Of a stretch of DNA of 64,000 nt, positions 59,034-64,000 are shown one piece after another (positions within the stretch are counted from its first letter, which is position 1; each line of letters begins with the position of its first letter). The notes below the pieces were generated by a model. It was not told the origin of the DNA. It did no database searches and saw only the letters and a program-made list of their open reading frames with translations. This DNA comes from Nostoc paludosum FACHB-159 (lineage in GTDB: Bacteria > Cyanobacteriota > Cyanobacteriia > Cyanobacteriales > Nostocaceae), in assembly GCF_014698835.1 (NCBI RefSeq), contig NZ_JACJTU010000009.1, forward strand, positions 1 to 64,000, in the 5' to 3' direction. The position numbers and the translations under genes were made by a program.

Positions 59034-59672
59034 ATGAGCCTAACTCTTTATTTTCTCCGTCACGGACAAACAGAATGTAGTCGTAATAATTCCTTTTGTG
59101 GTTCTCTAAACTCAGAACTTACCTCAGAAGGCTTGGAAATGGCAAAAGCTTTTGCTGCTGCATACACTTCTACATCTTGGACAGCAATCTTTTGTAGTCC
59201 AATGCAGCGAACTTTAGACACAGCAAAACCTTTATATCAAGCCATAGGGATGGAACCAGAACTTAGAGATGGTTTGAAGGAAATTAATTATGGTGAGTGG
59301 GAAGGAAAAACCCCAGAAGTAATTAGCCGTCAATATCACGACGATTATATTCGTTGGTCAGCAGATCCCGCTTGGAATGCACCAAATGGTGGAGAAATGG
59401 CAGTTACAATTGCTTATCGCGCTATGCAAGTAATTGAAGAAATCAAGCAAAATTACAGTAGCGGCAATGTTTTAGTAGTTTCCCACAAAGCAACTATCAG
59501 AATTATTTTGTGTAATTTATTAGGAATTGATGTCGGACGTTTCCGCTTTCGTTTGGGATGTCCTGTGGGGTCGGTCAGCGTAGTAGAATTTACCTCACAC
59601 GGGCCGTTGTTAAAATTTTTGGCAGACCGTACTCATTTGGATGAACGTTTGCGAAATCTACCAGGAACGTGA
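59034..59672 (+). CDS. Histidine phosphatase superfamily protein (phosphoglycerate mutase-like)
   Basis: The 212-residue protein has the phospho-histidine motif FLRHGQTE (Arg9, His10), FCSPMQRTLDTA, LKEINYGEWEGKT and VVSHKATIRIIL with the second histidine. The family includes small-molecule phosphatases as well as mutases. The substrate cannot be told; the short length and the ending fit a phosphatase more than a glycolytic mutase. Confidence 0.9.
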   Translation: MSLTLYFLRHGQTECSRNNSFCGSLNSELTSEGLEMAKAFAAAYTSTSWTAIFCSPMQRTLDTAKPLYQAIGMEPELRDGLKEINYGEWEGKTPEVISRQYHDDYIRWSADPAWNAPNGGEMAVTIAYRAMQVIEEIKQNYSSGNVLVVSHKATIRIILCNLLGIDVGRFRFRLGCPVGSVSVVEFTSHGPLLKFLADRTHLDERLRNLPGT

Positions 59673-59802
59673 AGAGGATGCGGGAACGGGGAGAATGAGG
59701 GAGGAGTTATTTATTCTTCTGTTGGTTTTCAGTTTATGGTTCTGTGTATTTGCAGAAAACGTTGATGCCAATTTTGAGAATATATAATACGACGATTGTG
59801 GC

Positions 59803-59829
59803 GATGTCTACGACGGGCTACGCCTACGC
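59803..59829 (-). repeat. 27-bp palindromic repeat inside a gene, copy 2 of 3
   Basis: On the minus strand it reads GCGTAGGCGTAGCCCGTCGT followed by AGACATC. It brings two in-frame TAG codons into the gene at 59824-60177. The copy at 10371 is almost the same. Confidence 0.75.
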
Positions 59830-60177
59830 TCCATCAATCGGTATTCCATGTACTGCTGCAACTGCAACCAGTGAGCCAATGATAGTGTTGAACAAAGAAG
59901 CACTACCGGGATTATTCGTGTACTCTTTGATTTTGCCCCGCAAACCATCATCACCACAGATTTCGGCGCGAATTTCATCAAGGGTGAGTTGCAAGAGAGA
60001 TTTTTTGCCCTGACTATAATCTGTTTTGCCGACTTTCTCTTGCCAGAGTGCATCAAAAGTAGTTTCTAAATTGCCATTGTGTTGTTGTAGAGTAGTAAGG
60101 GCTTGTTGCGCTGAAGTGTCGTTTGCCAGAAGTTGCTGAAACTCTTGGATTTCGCCAGAGGTTAATTGGAGATTCAT
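59824..60177 (-). CDS. Hypothetical protein, C-terminus cut off by a repeat insertion
   Basis: The 117-residue open frame (LTSGEIQEFQQLLANDTSAQ near the start) ends at a TAG inside a 27-bp repeat. In the same frame the reading goes on past the repeat as ATIVVLYILKIGINVFCKYT and stops at 59734. The part before the repeat ends SLVAVAAVHGIPIDG, so the two parts make one plausible hydrophobic C-terminal region. The intact gene would have covered 59734-60177 (about 138 residues). The function is unknown; the N-terminal half is helical and polar. Confidence 0.7.
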   Translation of the reverse strand: MNLQLTSGEIQEFQQLLANDTSAQQALTTLQQHNGNLETTFDALWQEKVGKTDYSQGKKSLLQLTLDEIRAEICGDDGLRGKIKEYTNNPGSASLFNTIIGSLVAVAAVHGIPIDGA

Positions 60178-60196
60178 ATATATTTAACTTAGTTAT

Positions 60197-60616
60197 TTAT
60201 TGACTGTTTGTTACTTCCTGAATCAACTGTTCAGGAGTGAGAATTCGGGGAGTATTAACTGGAAAATCTCCAGAGTTGCGAGTAATAATAGCATCTAAAT
60301 GATTGAGTACCGCAGTGCTGTATTGAATGGCGTCTTCAAAATCTGCGAAGTTAGCGGTTAGTGCCATGTTGATTGTGGCACTGTCTACTGTGGCGACTTG
60401 ACAGAAAGTTACAATTCTATTTAAAAGGGATAAAGCAGATGCTCGACCTTTATCTTTGCGAATGATGTAGTAGAGGTCACTAAAAGTAGAAGCAGAAAGA
60501 TAACCTTCTATTTGTTTTTGATAAATAAATGAGAAGACTTGTATAGTATTGCTGTAAAAAGGATGGCGTTCAAAAGCAAAATCCAAAATTATATTAGTGT
60601 CTAGTAAGACTCTCAC
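60197..60616 (-). CDS. PIN domain toxin (VapC-like)
   Basis: The 139-residue protein has the PIN acidic residues: LLDTNIILD (Asp6), a mid-protein FSDLYYI, FADFEDAIQ and ITRNSGDF. PIN toxins are RNases held by a partner antitoxin. The start overlaps the antitoxin stop (60613-60616). The type with YYI and FED fits chromosomal PIN pairs of cyanobacteria. Confidence 0.9.
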   Translation of the reverse strand: MRVLLDTNIILDFAFERHPFYSNTIQVFSFIYQKQIEGYLSASTFSDLYYIIRKDKGRASALSLLNRIVTFCQVATVDSATINMALTANFADFEDAIQYSTAVLNHLDAIITRNSGDFPVNTPRILTPEQLIQEVTNSQ

Positions 60617-60903
60617 AGATTATGTTTCTCCTTCAAATATTCCCATTTGGCTTGGTCGGGATCAAAATCTGAAGGAGTCGGTTCTGTACTTTCTAACCAC
60701 TCTTTTAAAATGGGTATAGAGCATTCCACTATTCTTTTTTGCTTTGCTGGCTGGGAATTAATTTGAGTCTCTGTAGAACTTTCCACAGATGGAACTGGCT
60801 GCAAAATAATCACTTCTACCGTTCCTGGGGCAATATTCAAAGGTTCATCAATAATTAAATGACCTAATTCATCAATTGTTGCGTTTAGCTTGTAGGCTTG
60901 CAT
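60613..60903 (-). CDS. Antitoxin partner of the PIN toxin
   Basis: The 96-residue protein has an N-terminal beta part (QAYKLNATIDELGHLIIDEP, LNIAPGTVEVIIL) and an acidic C-terminal toxin-binding tail (PSDFDPDQAKWEYLKEKHNL). ATG 60903 is preferred to the start five codons upstream. It is in the normal order for type II pairs, antitoxin first. A truncated copy of its tail lies 35 bases upstream. Confidence 0.82.
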   Translation of the reverse strand: MQAYKLNATIDELGHLIIDEPLNIAPGTVEVIILQPVPSVESSTETQINSQPAKQKRIVECSIPILKEWLESTEPTPSDFDPDQAKWEYLKEKHNL

Positions 60904-60950
60904 ATTGGTTTTCCTCATCTATATATAATTAAATAATATTTCAGGCAATT

Positions 60951-61090
60951 TCACAGATTATATTTCTCCTTTAAAGCTTCCCATCGGGCTTGATCTGGGT
61001 CAAAGTCTGGTGGTGTGGCTGGTGCATTTTCAAATAAAGCTTCAAATACTTTAATTTTAGACTCTAGGATAGAACACTGCTGTAAATGTT
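60951..61090 (-). pseudogene. Truncated second copy of the antitoxin C-terminus
   Basis: On the minus strand a frame without a start reads QCSILESKIKVFEALFENAP then ATPPDFDPDQARWEALKEKY and NL, stop at 60951. It matches the tail of the intact antitoxin (ECSIPILKEWLESTEPTPSD and on). The upstream side runs into the repeat at 61091-61115, so the N-terminal half is lost. Confidence 0.75.
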
Positions 61091-61115
61091 GCGTAGGTGT
61101 AGCCCGTTGTAGACA
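61091..61115 (+). repeat. Palindromic repeat GCGTAGGTGTAGCCCGTTGT, copy 3 of 3
   Basis: A diverged copy of the repeat seen at 10371 and 59803, placed exactly at the broken end of the antitoxin remnant. Confidence 0.65.
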
Positions 61116-61166
61116 TTTGCACTTGTAAATAAGCGCCTTGTCGTGACAAAAATAACGATGTTGATC

Positions 61167-61355
61167 ATGAAAGCGATCGCTTTAGTCATGAAAACGATCG
61201 GTTTGGTCATGAAAACGATGCCTTTGTTCATGAAAACGATCGCTTTGGTCATGAAAGCGATCGCTTTGGTCATGAAAGCGATGCCTTTGGTCATGAAAGC
61301 GATGCCTTTGGTTATGAAAACGATGCCTTTGGTTATGAAAACGATCGCTTTTGTG
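61167..61355. repeat. 21-bp tandem repeat (minisatellite), nine units, rich in HIP1 octamers
   Basis: Nine consecutive 21-bp units follow the plan ATGAAA(A/G)CGAT(CG/GC)CTTTGGTC. Five units (1, 2, 4, 5 and 9) carry CGATCG, and in units 1 and 5 this is the full GCGATCGC octamer. The others have CGATGCC at that place. Since 21 is a multiple of three, both strands stay open by accident. There are no spacers and no ribosome binding site. Confidence 0.9.
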
Positions 61356-61795
61356 GAAACGCTTATGCGATCGCTAACAACGCTTAAACAAAACTTATGA
61401 ATCAGTAACACGCGCTAGGTAAAAATCTTCGTTAGCGTCAACTTAGCGTGTAACCCTTTTTAAATCTCCCAGGTAGGCAGAAAATTCAACAACATACCAA
61501 GCAAGTTTCCTAAAATTAAGGTAATCAAGGGCAAGGCGAGGATTTTCATATCCGCGTTGCCAGGAAAGTTGGATTGTTTCGCTTTGATGGGTGATTCGCA
61601 ACCAATTTGTTGCCATTGCTGCTGTGCTGGTTACTGGGTTATTTGATGTTAGCTTAATTTAAGTAATTCACGCAGAGGCGCATACTTCGACTTCGCTCAG
61701 TAACCAGAGGCGCGGAGATGGAGATTGAGTTTTTGTAGGTTTTAATTTAGTACAGATATAGCGATAATGTACTCAAATTATCAGCGAATTATTTT
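61356..61795. other. Non-coding gap with a possible gene fragment
   Basis: On the minus strand, between about 61640 and 61460, one frame reads CESPIKAKQSNFPGNADMKI then LALPLITLILGNLLGMLLNF and stops after LPTWEI. Another frame (MATNWLRITHQSETIQLSWQ) is also open. The first looks like the hydrophobic end of a membrane protein. A short repeat with CTTCGACTTCGCTCAGTAAC lies near 61685. Nothing complete is present. Confidence 0.3.
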
Positions 61796-62923
61796 ATGCT
61801 GCCAGTTATTGAGACTATTCCTTTACGTCAGATGGCTTCGGGCGATCGCCTTTTTTTACAACTATACAAATTCATCGGCGCTCAACCTGGTAAAAAGGTT
61901 TATATTCAATCTAATTTGCATGGTGCAGAAATCTCTGGTAATGCCGTCATTCACCAACTAATTGAGTTTTTATTAACAATAAATGATACAAATTTGGCTG
62001 GGGAAATTTGGCTTGTTCCCGTTTGTAATCCAATGGGCACAAATGAACGCGCCCAGCATTTTTCCCCTGGGCGTTACTGCGTTTACGAAGCTAAAGACTG
62101 GAATCGCATATTTTGGGATTACGAGAAAGAAGCTGATGATTTAGTAGCTTTTACTAAATCTCAACTTCATGATGATCTAGAGGTCGTTCGACAAAATTAT
62201 CTAACTATAATTAAGCAAGAATTCGCAAAAATTTTAGAAAAAATTAATTCTCCTAGTTCTGTGCCCTATACTGAGCTTTTTCGCTACAAATTACAAAGTA
62301 TCAGTTTAGACGCAGATTATTTAATTGATTTGCATAGCTCTACCAATCAGGGTTTAGACTACGTTTATTACTTCCGAAATCGAGAAGAAAGTGCCAAATA
62401 CTTCCTACTTAATTTGGGAATATTACTCGATAAATATGATGGCGATGCTTTTGATGAAGCGTTTATCAAACCTTGGTTAGCGCTAGAAGCTTGTTTTCAA
62501 GAGTTTGGTAGAGAAATCAAGTTTGATGTGGAAGCTTGGACGTTAGAATTGGGAGCAGGAATGCAAATGAATCCTAATTCAGTTGCTAAAGGGGTACGGG
62601 GTGTGAAAAACTATTTAGCAGAAAAAGGTGTATTGAAAATTCCCCATCTTTCATCTGAAACCAAAACCCATGAAATGAATTTTGTATCCAGTCACAACAG
62701 GAAAAAATATTACGCGATCGCTGGTGGTATGGTTCAAGAAAGAATCGAATTAGGTAGCTACGTAAAAACGGGAGAAAAGCTATACCAAATTCTCAGTTTC
62801 AATAAAGAAAATCAGCTACCTATTCTCATTGATGTCTATGCCGAACAAGATGGATTAGTTTATGATGTTGCAACTAATCAAGCTGTGAATGAAGGTGAAT
62901 TTGTATTGGGAGTTATTAGTTAG
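61796..62923 (+). CDS. Succinylglutamate desuccinylase/aspartoacylase family zinc hydrolase
   Basis: The 375-residue protein has the zinc-binding NLHGAEISGNA (His42, Glu45) and the third ligand in LIDLHSSTNQG (His180). VPVCNPMGTNERAQHFSPGR follows the family's arginine region, and ELGAGMQMNPNSV near 265-277 holds the catalytic glutamate region. The C-terminal 90 residues form a barrel-like domain. The family removes acyl groups from amino acids or related amides; the substrate is unknown. It is one of the broader M14-like deacylases. Confidence 0.88.
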   Translation: MLPVIETIPLRQMASGDRLFLQLYKFIGAQPGKKVYIQSNLHGAEISGNAVIHQLIEFLLTINDTNLAGEIWLVPVCNPMGTNERAQHFSPGRYCVYEAKDWNRIFWDYEKEADDLVAFTKSQLHDDLEVVRQNYLTIIKQEFAKILEKINSPSSVPYTELFRYKLQSISLDADYLIDLHSSTNQGLDYVYYFRNREESAKYFLLNLGILLDKYDGDAFDEAFIKPWLALEACFQEFGREIKFDVEAWTLELGAGMQMNPNSVAKGVRGVKNYLAEKGVLKIPHLSSETKTHEMNFVSSHNRKKYYAIAGGMVQERIELGSYVKTGEKLYQILSFNKENQLPILIDVYAEQDGLVYDVATNQAVNEGEFVLGVIS

Positions 62924-62951
62924 GATAACGGTTATGAATTAAGACAATAAA

Positions 62952-62980
62952 CCTCTTGCAAAAGTGTTTTTTGCAAGAGG
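62952..62980. terminator. Possible hairpin terminator
   Basis: CCTCTTGCAAAA and TTTTGCAAGAGG are perfect inverted copies around a short loop, 29 bases past the deacylase stop. There is no T-run after it, so its role as a terminator is uncertain. Confidence 0.5.
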
Positions 62981-63092
62981 TGGGAAAAGGTAAAAGGTTA
63001 AAGGGGAAAGGAAAATACCAAACCTTTCCCCCTTTCCCTTTCCCCTTTTCCCTACTTCTGCAAGAAGTCTAATAAACGCGATAAATGCCTTT

Positions 63093-63120
63093 GTAGAGAC
63101 GCCGATTTATCGCGTCTCTG
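63093..63120. repeat. Palindromic repeat GTAGAGACGCCGA...TCGCGTCTCTG, copy 3 of 3
   Basis: The third copy of the family at 57500 and 58126, between the deacylase and the CPBP protease genes, which are convergent. Confidence 0.7.
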
Positions 63121-63137
63121 TTATTTTGTATGCCTAA

Positions 63138-63998
63138 TCAAAAATATTTAGACAACAACCAGATAATTACTCCAGTTCCCAGTAAACAAATAATTCCTGC
63201 AAAGCCAGCTAGAGGTTTTTTGTTCTTACCTGTGAACCAGTCAGAGACTTTACCTGTGTAAGTAATGAGTTCTGCTGTATCTATGGTAGCGATCGCCCAT
63301 ACCCATCCAGCGTGCAATCCCCAAGCTAAACCCAAATTACCACCATCGGCAAACCGCGCCAACACCAGCACCATTCCCATCAGCCACAATCCAGGGAGTT
63401 GAGGTACAGTTTCGCGTTGTTCCCAAACCAGATGTAACACAGCAAAAATCAAGCTAGAAATTATTGCTGCTAACCAAATCGGGTAATCCTGCAATAATTC
63501 AGTCAACAAAAAACCGCGAAAAACTAACTCTTCTATGCCACCAACTAACAAGGCGATCGAGAAAATCGGTAACAAGATGGGTAGTAGTAACTTGATATTC
63601 GACTTTTCAAAAGAACACCAACCTAACCCAAATTGTCCACTAAATACAATAGCTAGGCTCAGCACTCCCAACCCAAAACCGAATGCTAAAGACTTTACAA
63701 TTGAGAGATTGACAACAAGACCGTAATCCAAAAAAGATCTATTCACCAACCAACTAACTCCCCAGATAACCAGGGGAGCTAATAGGTAAAGTGACACCAA
63801 CAACGGCATCTTTTGCTCTGGCTGGAAAAGCTTTGTAGGTTGCCAATTGAGCAAGAGTCCTGATATTGTTACCACTGGTAACCAACACCCTAACCAGCAA
63901 ATTAGGAATACCATCACTACAACTAGTGCAGGTGCATTTTCCATAAATGCCAGTAAGGCGTTGACCGAAAGCTCAAAAAAATTTGTCAACACAAACAA
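63138..63998 (-). CDS. CPBP family intramembrane glutamic protease (CAAX/ABI type)
   Basis: The 286-residue membrane protein has about eight spans and the ABI motifs: GGIEELVFRGFLL (Glu156, Glu157, Arg161), FAVLHLVWE (His189) and GLHAGWVW (His229). Family members cut proteins within the membrane or serve in bacteriocin immunity. The ATG lies 2 bases from the window edge, so a longer N-terminus or an upstream operon partner cannot be excluded. Confidence 0.88.
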   Translation of the reverse strand: MFVLTNFFELSVNALLAFMENAPALVVVMVFLICWLGCWLPVVTISGLLLNWQPTKLFQPEQKMPLLVSLYLLAPLVIWGVSWLVNRSFLDYGLVVNLSIVKSLAFGFGLGVLSLAIVFSGQFGLGWCSFEKSNIKLLLPILLPIFSIALLVGGIEELVFRGFLLTELLQDYPIWLAAIISSLIFAVLHLVWEQRETVPQLPGLWLMGMVLVLARFADGGNLGLAWGLHAGWVWAIATIDTAELITYTGKVSDWFTGKNKKPLAGFAGIICLLGTGVIIWLLSKYF

Positions 63999-64000
63999 AA

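Noticed and set aside
61167..61355. CRISPR array
   Set aside because: Units are contiguous without spacers and no cas gene is near.
61064..61411. Two long frames on opposite strands over the 21-bp array
   Set aside because: They result from a repeat unit divisible by three. The products (MKTIALV or MTKAIAF repeated) have no start signal or family.

Overview
This window looks like chromosomal DNA of a filamentous, nitrogen-fixing cyanobacterium of the Nostoc/Anabaena type. The octamer GCGATCGC (HIP1) recurs throughout. Gene ends carry the 7-bp tandem repeats (STRR type, e.g. GGGGACT, GGGCATT, GTCATTA, GTTAGGA) known from heterocystous cyanobacteria. The gene content also fits: nifV-nifZ-nifT, a Gap2-type GAPDH, IctB, a cyanoexosortase, an rbp-rpsU pair, DUF2949 and a CYP38/TLP40-like cyclophilin. 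All functions are inferred by reading the sequence; no search could be run.

Layout. 0-2.6 kb: the 3' part of a NACHT-type protein with eleven 34-residue HEAT repeats, then two overlapping HicB-like genes without a HicA. 2.9-8.4 kb: a giant Ser/Thr kinase / AAA ATPase / GAF / histidine kinase. 8.4-13.4 kb: a gene-poor stretch with repeats, a 218-bp element closed by a 23-bp terminal stem, rpsU and an RRM gene, and the ruin of a non-ribosomal peptide synthetase. The ruin has lost most of its modules and carries a 162-bp MITE with TTA target duplication. 13.5-17.8 kb: a nitrogen-fixation accessory cluster (cysE, two small genes, nifV, nifZ, nifT, a ferredoxin-like protein). 17.9-41 kb: mostly housekeeping genes (acyltransferase, proS, accB-efp, cyclophilin, thiL, gap2, nadD, murC-murB, ybaB, LMW-PTP, smpB, ictB) with regulators and two Uma2 genes between them.

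41-48 kb: an exopolysaccharide/exosortase block made of a sugar aminotransferase, cyanoexosortase B with its partner, a Wza-like exporter with a duplicated domain and a Wzc-like ATPase. 48-51.4 kb: two rhomboids, a MEKHLA protein and a TPR protein. 51.5-54.1 kb: a small accessory island with an uncharacterised two-gene unit (a probable PD-(D/E)XK nuclease plus a helical partner), a Uma2 gene and a brnT-brnA module whose toxin has an in-frame stop. 54.1-64 kb: uvrB, a protein of 19-residue repeats, CsbD and other small genes, a phosphatase-fold protein, a PIN toxin-antitoxin pair with a decayed second antitoxin, a 21-bp minisatellite, an aspartoacylase-family protein and a CPBP membrane protease.

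The strongest signals are the reconstructable NRPS ruin with its MITE, the nonsense-broken brnT, the gene cut by a 27-bp repeat near 59.8 kb, the two-gene nuclease unit at 51.6-52.7 kb, the stem-closed element at 9.1-9.3 kb and the 21-bp HIP1-rich array at 61.2 kb.
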